DNA of 64,000 bases, taken from contig JAPFFF010000004.1 in NCBI GenBank assembly GCA_039105265.1, forward strand, positions 372,001-436,000. The letters run 5' to 3'. The translations under genes and the position numbers were made by a program. Source of the DNA: Tritrichomonas musculus. Taxonomy: Eukaryota; Parabasalia; Tritrichomonadida; Tritrichomonadidae. This document shows positions 1-9,682 of this stretch, piece after piece. The stretch's first letter is position 1, and each line of letters opens with the position of its first letter. The notes beneath the pieces were generated by a model. The model did no database searches, was not told the DNA's origin, and saw only the letters and a list, made by a program, of their open reading frames with translations.

Positions 1-989
1 TAATAATCGAATTTTATCTTGATACCCAAATTATAAATATGTAAATACTTGAATATTATAATTATAATTCAAATATTTAGCAAATGAAAACAAATTTCGA
101 TTTCCTGATTGAAGAACTTTTTATCATAATCCAAATAAACGATTATTTATTTAAATGCTTAAATAAACATATTGATTACTATTTTTATTATTTTTACATT
201 TATTTTTCAATTTTTTCTTAGTGATCATTCAAAAAAATGGTAGTCTGTATCACAATTTTTTTCATTTTTGCAATTCGGTTTTTTCATATGATAAAAATAA
301 TAAAACGCGATTTTTTTTGGCTAAATCATTATATCCACACATAGAAATTTAGAATATCGAATTGCTGTTTAATTTCATAGAACTTATTATATAAATTTGA
401 AGCATTAAAAAAATCAAAAATTTTTCAATTTTCAAAATTTTTTGATTAATCTCTTTTTTTTCCATGAATATTTGAAAATTTTTAAAAATCGATGCTCATT
501 CTTTTTTTTCATATAAAAATTTATATATTCGATAAATTAAGACTCATATTATTTCAACAACCATCACACATAAATAAGAAGAAGTTTCTATAGAAATACT
601 GAATGAATTTCGTGATTTGTGCACCATGGGTATTCAAGTAAAATAAGAAAACAAACAATCTCCATATAATTTAAAATGGTTTATTGAAGAATGAGCTTGA
701 TTTTTTTGGATTTATAAATTCTATTTTATTTTATTCATGTTTTTTTAATCTAACAAAATTGACCTTTTAAAAATTTTGATGAAAAACTATAATAAAAACA
801 TTTTTAATTTTCCCTTTTTAAAAAATTAATATTAAATTAAATATATATTTATTTTTATATAATGAATAAATGAAAAATTAAATAGATTCAAAGATATAAA
901 TATTTTCAAAATCATATTTTTACCTTATTTTTGAATGAAAAAAAATAACGATAGCCCTCCCTTAAATGCTTTCCTAAGAATATTTATGT
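1..989. other. AT-rich intergenic, no gene seen
   Basis: Very AT-rich sequence with many short A and T runs. I see no open frame of useful length, no RNA gene and no clear repeat. It ends at the 8-bp target duplication of the P-like transposon. Confidence 0.6.
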
Positions 990-997
990 GTATATAT

Positions 998-3856
998 AGA
1001 CCATATAAAGGTAGAAAAAAAGATGGATTTTATATAATATTGCAATATGATATAATATACGATGACTCAAATCTAATTTCTGAATAGAATGATAAAATTG
1101 ACGTACAATATAAAAATAAATTTATTTATTTTTTTGAGAGAACATTTTACAAATTGATAAGTTTATTTTTTTACATAATTGAAATTGAAAAAAACAAAAT
1201 ATCTTTACCAATATAAAATAAAAAAAATTAAATATAGAATATATATTTTTTTCTTTACTTATTTTATAAATTTAAATTTCATTTGGTTGAGAAAAGTAAT
1301 GCTTATTTTTGATCATATTAAATCTGCATAAAAGTTGTGATCCTGATGTATAACTTTCATTTTTTTCAGAATAATTGGTTGATAAATATGGTTTAATGTT
1401 TAAAACTTTTAAAATTTGAATAGTTTCAGGTATATTTTTTTCTGAAAAAGTGCTAATTTCATTTACCACAAATTTCCTTATATAAAAGCATTCATTTATT
1501 ATTTTTTTATCATCTATATCAATATTGTCATCATCATTGTAAGTAGGAACTCCTGCTATATTATTTTCTTTGTAATTTGGAATTTTCACTATGTTATTTT
1601 GAAAAAAAATTTTCTTTTTAATTATTTTCCTAGCAACTATGCTCAAAAATAAATCGGCATCAAGTGAATCATTAAGATCAGATCTTACATTCCCAAAAAA
1701 ATTTTCTTCGCATTTAGTAGATATTCTTTCAGTACCAACATTTTCGGAACTATTTTTTATGGAATCTCCTAAGCAAACTATAGAGTTCAAGTATCTTATA
1801 AGATCAATTTTTCTATAAAAAGATAATTTTAATGTATTTTTTGTTTTTTTTGAAGAAAAACGATCATTTGGATCTGAATTTGGGAAATTGTGAAGTTCAA
1901 ATTGAAAAATTGAGAAGGCAATATTCAAAAGATTCAATCGGTCTTGTCGTCCAATAAAAAGAACTTTATCTGCTAAATACCAAAATGTGAATGGTAACAA
2001 ATAATAAGCAAAAGATATAGTTTCTTTTTGTTTAAGTGATTCAATGAGAACTTTTGGTGAAAAAAATTCTAATGCATATTTATCTTTAAATCCACTTTGT
2101 ATACTTTCATCAGTAAATGCTTTACTTTTTCCTACAGTTAATCCTAAATATAATCTTACAACATGTTTATCAACACTCTGTGATTTTTTATTTAAATATA
2201 ATTTGCATCTAAAAAAACGTTTTTTTTGGCTTTTTAAAGCGTGAAAAAAATCTGTAGAAAATGATAATTCTGGCATATTTTTAATTGAATCATACATACT
2301 CTGAATTTCTGGGTTATATTTTTTATTTATAATAGATGTGTGCCATGGATTAGTGGGAGTGTCTGCATCAGTACATATATATTTAATTACAAAACCGTTA
2401 TTTTTAGCAATTTCTCTAATTTTTTTTGAATTTTCTAATGTTTTTTTACTCATCCGACCGTTTAAGTCAAATTCAATATAAATTGGAACATTTGGATAAA
2501 AATTATTTATTGGTTGAAGGTAATATAAGCATAAATAATTATTTTTTTTATGATTATTGAAAAACATTGGATTTCTTATTCCAATAGTTTGGTCAATTGC
2601 TAATGAACAGTTGATTAATGATTCAAAATTCTGAAAAAAAGTATTTTTAAATTCATTAAAAATAAAATCCGTTTTTTCAATTGAAGTAAGTGATATTTTA
2701 TAATCTCCTAAATATTGACGTGAAAAATAATATAAAGTTGTGATAGAAGGTACAGGTATAATCTTTTGTAGTGCTTTATATGAACTTGTATTAGTAAAGT
2801 ACAATCCAAGACAAATGGTCTTATAAAAATCTGAATATCTTCTTCCATAAACTGAAACTTTTGCATTTTCTATTAATTCTTGTATGAATAAATCAAAAGA
2901 ATCATTGTTATTTTTTCTAAATAACAAATATTCAGTTGTATCATACCATATTTCACTTTTTTTATTTGATTCTGATTCAATTGTAAATTCATTAATAGCT
3001 TCTTGATTTTTTTTATTTAAGTCATCTATTTTAGCTTTTAATTTATTAATTTCTTGAATTAGTCTAATATATTTAAAATAATAGGAATTTTTTTTAGAAA
3101 CATCCTCTTTTAGCTTGTTGTTGTACTCTTTAATTTGTTCAATTTCTTCTAATAATTTTTTGTTTTCTATTTTCAAATTTTGAAGAACTTTTTGATATTT
3201 ATCTTCCATTTTGAGATAATTATTTTCCAACGTAGTGATTTTTTCAAGTAATTGTGTAATTTGAATAGATTGCTGTTGGTTTAGTTCCCAAATATGATTA
3301 TATGAAAGTTGATTCATGATTTAGATTAAGAAAAACGCCTATAAAAAATTGAATTAGTTTTTTTATGAAATATTTGAATGATCAGAAAATTGTGTTAAGT
3401 TTTATGAAATAATTGTATATCTCAGAATATCGAGTTCTTTTTTATGAAATAATTGAGAGTGTGTAAAATATAAACAATTGAAAAATTATGAGTAAAATAA
3501 CATTTCTGATGTGAAAAAATAAGTAAAGTATTCAAAGATAAGATCTATCTAGAATAAAATTCCCATCGTCGGAATTTTGGATTTTATAAAATAATTCTTC
3601 TTAAAATTGCAAAATATTATCAATATTTCAAGTTTTAACTCAAACTAGCCAGATTTTTTGAATCAAAATTCATGGAATCATCTATGGATTCAAAAAGATG
3701 TGAGATATTCTAAATATATTTTTTAAAAATGTTATTACTTTTAATGTATATTTTACAAATAAAAATAAACATTCATAGTAAAATTTTTGCAAAATTTGTA
3801 TTTTTGTTGTCATTTTTTGAATACATAAAAATTGAATGTACACCTTAATAGGGTCT
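998..3856 (-). mobile_element. P-element-like DNA transposon, complete-looking
   Basis: The left end reads AGACCATATAAAGGT and the right end ACCTTAATAGGGTCT, an imperfect inverted pair (AGACC-TAT-AAGGT). The element is flanked by a perfect 8-bp direct repeat GTATATAT (990-997 and 3857-3864). It is 2,859 bp long and holds one intact transposase frame on the minus strand. A 767-bp deletion derivative with the same ends and internal flanks, and its own 8-bp duplication, lies at 53641-54407. An 8-bp duplication fits the P and hAT superfamilies; the transposase features favour P/THAP9-like. Boundaries are seen directly; the superfamily is inferred. Confidence 0.85.
1272..3317 (-). CDS. P/THAP9-like transposase (681 aa)
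   Basis: Sole gene of the transposon at 998-3856. Residues about 10-110 form a coiled coil with Leu/Ile heptads, where P-element transposases carry a dimerising zipper. An RNase H-like DDE core is suggested by D242 in SLAIDQT, D317/D319 in ICTDADTP, the D356-x-x-H359 pair in STDFFHALK (P-type enzymes have a D/H-LLK motif there), and E537/E538 in CEENFFGNVR, resembling the ENFF-x-x-R motif of THAP9 and P transposases. No N-terminal THAP zinc finger is visible and no clear GTP-binding insert could be recognised. The frame is uninterrupted, so the element could be active or recent. The 539 bp upstream of the start lie inside the element and must carry its promoter; much of that flank is kept in the short derivative at 53.6-54.4 kb. 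Transposase identity is fairly sure, exact superfamily less so. Confidence 0.7.
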   Translation of the reverse strand: MNQLSYNHIWELNQQQSIQITQLLEKITTLENNYLKMEDKYQKVLQNLKIENKKLLEEIEQIKEYNNKLKEDVSKKNSYYFKYIRLIQEINKLKAKIDDLNKKNQEAINEFTIESESNKKSEIWYDTTEYLLFRKNNNDSFDLFIQELIENAKVSVYGRRYSDFYKTICLGLYFTNTSSYKALQKIIPVPSITTLYYFSRQYLGDYKISLTSIEKTDFIFNEFKNTFFQNFESLINCSLAIDQTIGIRNPMFFNNHKKNNYLCLYYLQPINNFYPNVPIYIEFDLNGRMSKKTLENSKKIREIAKNNGFVIKYICTDADTPTNPWHTSIINKKYNPEIQSMYDSIKNMPELSFSTDFFHALKSQKKRFFRCKLYLNKKSQSVDKHVVRLYLGLTVGKSKAFTDESIQSGFKDKYALEFFSPKVLIESLKQKETISFAYYLLPFTFWYLADKVLFIGRQDRLNLLNIAFSIFQFELHNFPNSDPNDRFSSKKTKNTLKLSFYRKIDLIRYLNSIVCLGDSIKNSSENVGTERISTKCEENFFGNVRSDLNDSLDADLFLSIVARKIIKKKIFFQNNIVKIPNYKENNIAGVPTYNDDDNIDIDDKKIINECFYIRKFVVNEISTFSEKNIPETIQILKVLNIKPYLSTNYSEKNESYTSGSQLLCRFNMIKNKHYFSQPNEI

Positions 3857-4426
3857 GTATATATATAAAAAGCGTTTAGGTCCAAAAATAAAAAATTATT
3901 GATATTAATTTCATTCAGGCATATCAAAATTATTTATGCTCAATTATGCATATAAATGTATGCCTATGCTTGTAAACTTGCAATGGATGAATGTAAGTCT
4001 TACCATGATGTGAAAAATAAAGATCTCAAAAAGTGAATAACAATGATAAAAATAATTCAAAATATTAAAAAAACTTTTTAACAAAAATGGAATACGCATG
4101 CATATGATTTACATATAAAATGAGGCAAATAACAAAAAAAATATTTTGAATTCATAAATACCTTCCTTTCAGAAAATTGATTAGTATTAAATTTTCTAAT
4201 CAGAAAAAATTAAATAAATCAATTCAAGTATTGAATTTTATATCACTTCACAAAATCTCAATTATGAAAAAATAAATAATTAAATTCAGATAAGCAATTT
4301 CTTCAAATATCCATGTTTAATAAAGCACATACAATAAAATAAAATACACACATTCATAAATATGAAACTGTATTGGTACTTTCGCTCTTACTTTCCAAAA
4401 AAAAATCTTAATCAGAAAGCAATAAT
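3857..4426. other. Intergenic, no gene seen
   Basis: Starts with the right copy of the 8-bp duplication. The rest is AT-rich with no supported gene; the short frame at 3682-3927 crosses the transposon end and is not believable. The right part is the 3' flank of the WD40 gene. Confidence 0.5.
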
Positions 4427-7400
4427 TCACCCAATGAAGTTATTATAAGTCCTAAATATTCTTTTCCTGCTATGTCCATCATTCCCAACAAACAGCATTG
4501 AATCCCTCGATGCAATATTTGCCACTTCTCCAAACATCGCAACAGAATTCAATTCATGGTTATAACATAAAGAAGTCGCTTCGTAATCATCAGTTGGCAC
4601 ACCAAGTATAGGTTTCGCAAAGTCTTTTCTTATATCAACGACTCCAATTTGATTATGAAGTCCAAACATCAAATATTGATCATCACCTCCAACATTTAAA
4701 AATGGGCATGTAGATGGCATTTGTTGAGCTGGTGGGCTATTCCTGTTCGACAATGCTGAATTTTCTATTGGTAATTGAGCGTTTGAAGAAGTTGGCCCAG
4801 AATTTGAAACAAATGACAACGAAGTTGTGATTTGGAAAAGAGGAACCCTATCTCGAATATCCCAAACCCGAACAGTATTGTCATCTGCTCTTGAAGCAAA
4901 CAAATTAGTTTCGAAATTTTCACCAGATGGGAATAAAGGATGAACACCCAAGGTAGGCCCACAGTGTCCTACAAACGATCTAATTTCATCGCCATTTTTA
5001 TTAACTAAAGTTACTGTTCCATTTAATGGAACGCCACATACAATTTTATCATTTGACAAAGTAGCTATACATGAAATTCCTGAAAATCCGGTTTTCACTG
5101 TTTGAACCTCGTGATTATTTGTTTCATCAACAAACAAAAGATTTGATGAAGAAGAAAAGCAAGCAACAACGCCATAACCATTTAAAATACCACTATTTCC
5201 TATCAGCGATAAAAATCTACTCCCACTACTTTGAGGAATATCAATTCTAGCTGATTGGGTGCAATTGTCATTAGCATTGTTCCTTTGATTGTTCCAAAGT
5301 GAAGAATGGATAATTTCGTGATTAGTAAGAATCCATGCAGAATCACAATCTACAACCATCGACTCAACAACTGACTGGCAATCAACCATAATTGTTTTCC
5401 ATGAGTCATGCATTGTATCTACAGCGTAATCGCTATCATCAAAGTTTTTATTACAATTTAATCTACTTGTAAAGCAAATTGCTCGCTGATTTTGGTTACT
5501 ATTAAAATCGATATGTTTATAAACATATGCTGCTGTTTCAAGACCTCTACTCAAAGCTGTGCATTCAAAGTATGGAATATGAGTACTTTTAAAACCTCTC
5601 GACTGCAAAATATTATTAGGCGTAATTTGATCAATAAAGCCACCATCTGTAATGTTTCCAGGACCATTAATCAAATTGTTATTATTACTCGCCAATACAA
5701 TTTTATTATTGATATTATTATTATCTTGATGATTAGTTGATTCATTCGATTGTGTAGCCATTGAAGCGTCAATTGATGATGATGTTGAAGGTGCAAAAGA
5801 AGGTGATGATGAATCAGGCGATTCGTTTTTAATTTCATTATTTTCGCTATTTTTTCCAAAAATTTCAAAATTTGACAAACTTTCATCTCTTCCAGCATTA
5901 AATATAGAATTATCTTGCATTTGTGACGGTGCTCCAGCTGAAGGCTCGTTTATTAGGTTCATCGATGTTGAAGGCGAAAAAGTATTTAATGAGAAATTAG
6001 AATCAGAACGACCAAAAGCGCTCAAACTTCCAATACTTCCCATATCATTGTACATGAAGCCTCCATATCCATCATTATCGTCATTCATATTTGAAGTTGA
6101 TAAAAGAGAAAATGAAAGTGATGAAAGCGATGCAGGCATGTCTCGTAATGGATCATTAACCGGAAATCGAGTAAATTTGAATGATGGATCAATTATTTGG
6201 GGTGAAAGAAAACCATATTGAGTCCTATAATCACGGCACATCTTCTCAAATTCATCAATCTTCATCTTAAGTAATGAATATGGATTATTTGGTTCCTCTG
6301 GTGTCTCTCTTATCTCTTTTAATAGGGATGTTATTTGCTTGCACATTCGTTCGCGTGTTTGTGGGCCTGCATCAAGTGAACTTCCTCTGTCAAAATTATT
6401 TGGCCAGTAAGATATATTTGTTGGAGTTGGTATTTTTGATGAATTGGCGGGCGATAAATTAATTGGTGGCATAACGGTAACTTTCTTGTTCGAACTAGAT
6501 TTATTAGATGGTTGGGGATTATTATTATTATATGATGATGATTCAGAATATAGAGTTCCATCGATTTGAGGAGTCGGAATTCTCTGGAAACGAGCTGGTG
6601 GTATAGATGATGTTGAATTAGATACTATTGATTTATTTGAATTTGGCAATGTTTGCTGAATTTGGGGTTGCGGAATTTTTGGTGGCATTTTTACTTCAAA
6701 CGGTTGCGTCATTGCTGGTGATTGCATTTGGGGTGGTGCAACCTGTGGTACAGATTTGACAGTATTAATCTGTGATACAGATTTTACTGTATTAATCTGT
6801 GGTACAATAAGTTGTTGCTTTGGCTTCGGTGGCGGTAATTGATTTTGCTCTTGTTTTACTTTTTGAGGTTGTTGCTGATCTTTGAGTAGAATGGAAGCAG
6901 GAATCAAATTTTGTATCGTTGGTGCAATAGCACCAAGAGTTTGTTGAAACACTTTGCCTTGCATTTGTATTGAGCGGTTGTCACCTTTTTCGCTCATTTG
7001 AGTAAAGTTTGGGTATTGAATTCCTGGAATTGATGTTGGTTGGGGTTGGTTTGGGAGTGGCGCTTGTGGCATTTGGAGGTATGATACGCTGCTTAAAATA
7101 GTATTTGCGTTTTTTTGCGATAATGGGTCGAAATTTTGGTTGGCATTCATTTTAATATTATTATTATAATTAGGAACATTGGCGGGAATGTTGTTCGCGT
7201 TTTCTGTACTTGGATTTTGAGTGTTGAAATATGAGTGCTTGTTGTTGTTAAACCAAAGCCTGACAGCTCGATGAGACCAATGAGGAGAAAAGCATCTTAA
7301 AAACTGAGATACTTCTTTTGTGATTTTGTTACGGTTCTGAGACCTCTCAGGTAAGGAAAAATAGCGTTGGAGACCTTGAATCAATATTTGTTGCTCCGCT

Positions 7401-7447
7401 GCGTTTGCGTAGTATCGAGCATTTGATATATCATTGTTGGTTTTCAT
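4427..7447 (-). CDS. Homeodomain-like plus WD40 repeat protein (1006 aa)
   Basis: Residues about 10-72 look like a divergent homeodomain: a helical stretch ending in AVRLWFNNNKHSYF, close to the WFxNxR/K recognition helix. Residues 75-650 are low complexity, rich in Asn, Gln, Ser and Pro, with a local tandem repeat of QINTVKSV around residues 218-240. From about residue 655 to the end lie beta-propeller-like repeats; the clearest WD motif is NTVRVWDIRD near residue 860, followed by a weaker IGVVDIRKD near 940. This suggests a DNA-binding N-terminus joined to a protein-interaction platform, hence a nuclear regulator, but the job is inferred. The start lies directly after an AT-rich leader and gives a frame without interruption. 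No operon-like neighbour. The WD40 call is firmer than the homeodomain call. Confidence 0.75.
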   Translation of the reverse strand: MKTNNDISNARYYANAAEQQILIQGLQRYFSLPERSQNRNKITKEVSQFLRCFSPHWSHRAVRLWFNNNKHSYFNTQNPSTENANNIPANVPNYNNNIKMNANQNFDPLSQKNANTILSSVSYLQMPQAPLPNQPQPTSIPGIQYPNFTQMSEKGDNRSIQMQGKVFQQTLGAIAPTIQNLIPASILLKDQQQPQKVKQEQNQLPPPKPKQQLIVPQINTVKSVSQINTVKSVPQVAPPQMQSPAMTQPFEVKMPPKIPQPQIQQTLPNSNKSIVSNSTSSIPPARFQRIPTPQIDGTLYSESSSYNNNNPQPSNKSSSNKKVTVMPPINLSPANSSKIPTPTNISYWPNNFDRGSSLDAGPQTRERMCKQITSLLKEIRETPEEPNNPYSLLKMKIDEFEKMCRDYRTQYGFLSPQIIDPSFKFTRFPVNDPLRDMPASLSSLSFSLLSTSNMNDDNDGYGGFMYNDMGSIGSLSAFGRSDSNFSLNTFSPSTSMNLINEPSAGAPSQMQDNSIFNAGRDESLSNFEIFGKNSENNEIKNESPDSSSPSFAPSTSSSIDASMATQSNESTNHQDNNNINNKIVLASNNNNLINGPGNITDGGFIDQITPNNILQSRGFKSTHIPYFECTALSRGLETAAYVYKHIDFNSNQNQRAICFTSRLNCNKNFDDSDYAVDTMHDSWKTIMVDCQSVVESMVVDCDSAWILTNHEIIHSSLWNNQRNNANDNCTQSARIDIPQSSGSRFLSLIGNSGILNGYGVVACFSSSSNLLFVDETNNHEVQTVKTGFSGISCIATLSNDKIVCGVPLNGTVTLVNKNGDEIRSFVGHCGPTLGVHPLFPSGENFETNLFASRADDNTVRVWDIRDRVPLFQITTSLSFVSNSGPTSSNAQLPIENSALSNRNSPPAQQMPSTCPFLNVGGDDQYLMFGLHNQIGVVDIRKDFAKPILGVPTDDYEATSLCYNHELNSVAMFGEVANIASRDSMLFVGNDGHSRKRIFRTYNNFIG

Positions 7448-7872
7448 TCTTCTATTTTTATAAAAAAAATAGAAATTTTTTCAGAAACTATTTGGTCATA
7501 TCAATAAAAAAAATTTTTTGTAAACTTTTTAAAACATTGATATTTTTTTCTTCTTTTTAAATATTTCCGACAATTTCCTATGCAATCAAATAAATGAGTG
7601 CATTTATTTCCTCCAAAATAATATGATGTCAATCTCAACAATCAAAATGGCAAAGGATGAATATTTGAATGTGGTCAACAGACTATTTTCACTTTTTAAA
7701 AATACAAAGATTGATTTGATGCAATTTCTCATATTCATTTGATGATTCCAGCTAATATAATGAAGTCTGTTTCATTTAAATGATTGATTCTAAAATAATA
7801 AAATAGCCCTTCTGCGGTTTTGTAAAATACGGCTATTTGGTCGCTCATTGAATAGTTTATTATACAAAACTT
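7448..7872. other. Upstream region of the WD40 gene
   Basis: AT-rich with no gene seen. It must contain the minus-strand promoter of the 4427-7447 gene. No convincing TCA-type initiator stands out next to the ATG. Confidence 0.4.
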
Positions 7873-8160
7873 CTACGAGGCACGGTAAAAGTGCAACTTT
7901 TTGAATACTTTACATAAAAAAATCTTCAAGTACGGCATACAAAGAATTTGACCTGTTATTTGAATATGATGTCTTCTTAGTTTTTTACTTATTATATTAA
8001 CTTTTTGTTCATCTCTAACTAGCATTGAGATACTTTGGAAAAGACGAAACTTCTTTTTGTGAGCCAGCTTTTTAAAGTGAGTCGTGGGGTGCGAACCCTT
8101 GGAGTAGCGGTTGGCTGAGTAACGCTGGGCTTGTATTATACTATTATATTTGAGCTTCAT
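7873..8160 (-). CDS. Small basic open frame, uncertain (95 aa)
   Basis: Not recognised. The product would be strongly basic (many Lys, Arg, His) with no membrane segment. The stretch at 8070-8135 is richer in G and C than its surroundings, which could mean coding constraint or a transposon relic. It lies downstream of the acidic frame at 8293-8622 on the same strand, separated by a 24-nt A run (8227-8250) and a stop codon. I cannot tell whether the two ever formed one gene. Confidence 0.25.
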   Translation of the reverse strand: MKLKYNSIIQAQRYSANRYSKGSHPTTHFKKLAHKKKFRLFQSISMLVRDEQKVNIISKKLRRHHIQITGQILCMPYLKIFLCKVFKKLHFYRAS

Positions 8161-8292
8161 TGTCTAAAAATCGCAGTATACAAAGAAGTTATTATCCAAT
8201 TTGTAGTAAACTGTGTAAAGATAGTCAAAAAAAAAAAAAAAAAAAAAAAAGATTTTATAAGAAACCAGTTTATAAAATAGAAAATGATGAAT

Positions 8293-8622
8293 TTATTTTT
8301 TTTCCAACTCGGGAGCTGGAATCCAAGTATAATTAAAATGTTCAAAAATATCAAAGTGTTCTTGTTGTGAAACAAAGTGAGGTTCAGTTGAGTTATTTTC
8401 TTCTGATGAATTTTGTGGAAGAATAGGAGGAATATATTGAAGTTCTTCGCTACGATTGGTATTTGGCAATTGTATTTTAACTTTGCTTTTTATATATAAC
8501 CTTGAAATTGTTTGATCAGATTCCTCTTCTGAACTCTCGATAGAAATCGGTTCATTAAAAGTAGTATTTGGTGGTTGATTGATGATATCAATTGCTTTTT
8601 GATCTAGCCAATTTTCTGCCAT
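8293..8622 (-). CDS. Small acidic hypothetical protein (109 aa)
   Basis: Not recognised. The protein is acidic, with a Ser/Glu cluster (SIESSEEESDQ) near residues 27-37 and a second NSSEENNSTE run near 71-80. A short aromatic tail FEHFNYTWIPAPELEKK follows. No transmembrane segment or signal peptide. Acidic Ser/Glu clusters of this type are often CK2 sites or interaction segments, but nothing here fixes a function. It has normal-looking composition for this genome and no overlapping better frame, so I keep it as a possible gene. Confidence 0.4.
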   Translation of the reverse strand: MAENWLDQKAIDIINQPPNTTFNEPISIESSEEESDQTISRLYIKSKVKIQLPNTNRSEELQYIPPILPQNSSEENNSTEPHFVSQQEHFDIFEHFNYTWIPAPELEKK

Positions 8623-8829
8623 TTGAGTTTAGCTATTTTAAAACAAAATTTTTTTTTTAAAAAAAAAAAAAAAATATTTTTTTATTTTGCATTTATATTT
8701 TCCCAAATAATAATTTCTTCTCCTATCAATTATGTTTAATGAAATAAACAGAAAAAGAAAAAAGAATGGAATAAATGCTGTTTAATTACAGTCTAATTCT
8801 ATTTTTGTGCATCAGTACCTATTAACCTA

Positions 8830-8905
8830 GAATCAAAAACGATAAGAGACCCAAAGGTGAAATTTCATTCAATTTTGACCCGAGGTGTCTTATCGTTTTT
8901 GATTC
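8830..8905. repeat. 76-bp near-perfect hairpin
   Basis: Arms 8830-8850 and 8885-8905 pair at 20 of 21 positions (GAATCAAAAACGATAAGA and its complement). The loop is 34 nt. It sits just left of the Maverick-like fossil. It could be a tiny MITE, a transcription terminator-like hairpin, or an element end. Confidence 0.6.
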
Positions 8906-8995
8906 AAGTGTATGTTTTTAATTAAATAGTTCATACAATAATATGTTTTTTATAATAGTATGTAAATCGAAGATTGTATGAACAAAATGTTTTAG

Positions 8996-9496
8996 TCATA
9001 TCTTATAGTATAAGTTTTTCGCTCCTATAAGATTCCTGATATAATTCTCTGCATCGGCCTCAGCAATTGTTACGTAAGGCAATGTTGGGCTGAACAGGTC
9101 TCTTAATGCTCTCCAGCTACGGGCATTTTCTTCACCATCTTTAGTGACATAAACGAGCAAGTGATGTGTGTATAAAAGAGATATCTTAATGATTTCCTGT
9201 AGGGTAATTACTGTCTTACCCATATTCTGTTTACCTACGATGACATTAACGGAATTGTATTTAATATTTACCGAGGGATGGATAGGAGCAATGAATGCAC
9301 CTAACATTTCTTCTTGATGGTCCTTTAGTGTATTCGCTATGATGTTATTTATTTCGTTCAGATTATTTCTGCTATCGAAGTCATCCATAGACACAAGCCC
9401 TTGCATTGCCTTATCTATATAGTCGTTTATGTATTGTCTGTATTGATTTATACCGCCCATCCTTTTATGTTCTTTATTGATTTCTGGTCGGTGCAA
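8996..9496 (-). pseudogene. Polinton-type packaging ATPase, fossil piece
   Basis: Contains a Walker A-like P-loop (VGKQNMGKTV, residues about 88-97) followed by the hydrophobic strand LLVYVTKD, as in the HerA/FtsK-like genome packaging ATPases of Polintons and related viruses. Only part of the family's usual length is present, so I treat it as part of a broken element. Composition matches the neighbouring 9683-11155 frame rather than the host genes. Confidence 0.55.
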
Positions 9497-9682
9497 TACT
9501 GGATTTCATTTCTTTTTCTTGGTGTTATCAGTTAAATATCCTTCGGAGCGTACACTATTGTTATCATTATCTGAATCAAAGTCGTATTCACCAAATGCTT
9601 TATTACTGTATATATCATCACTAGAGGCGTAATCGTTATCATTCTTTTTTACCCTGATATAAAAATAAATATTGCTTTATTT

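Noticed and set aside
8070-8135. tRNA-like stretch (TGGCTGAGT and GGGTGCGAACCC)
   Set aside because: A-box-like and B-box-like words are present but no full cloverleaf with an acceptor stem can be drawn.
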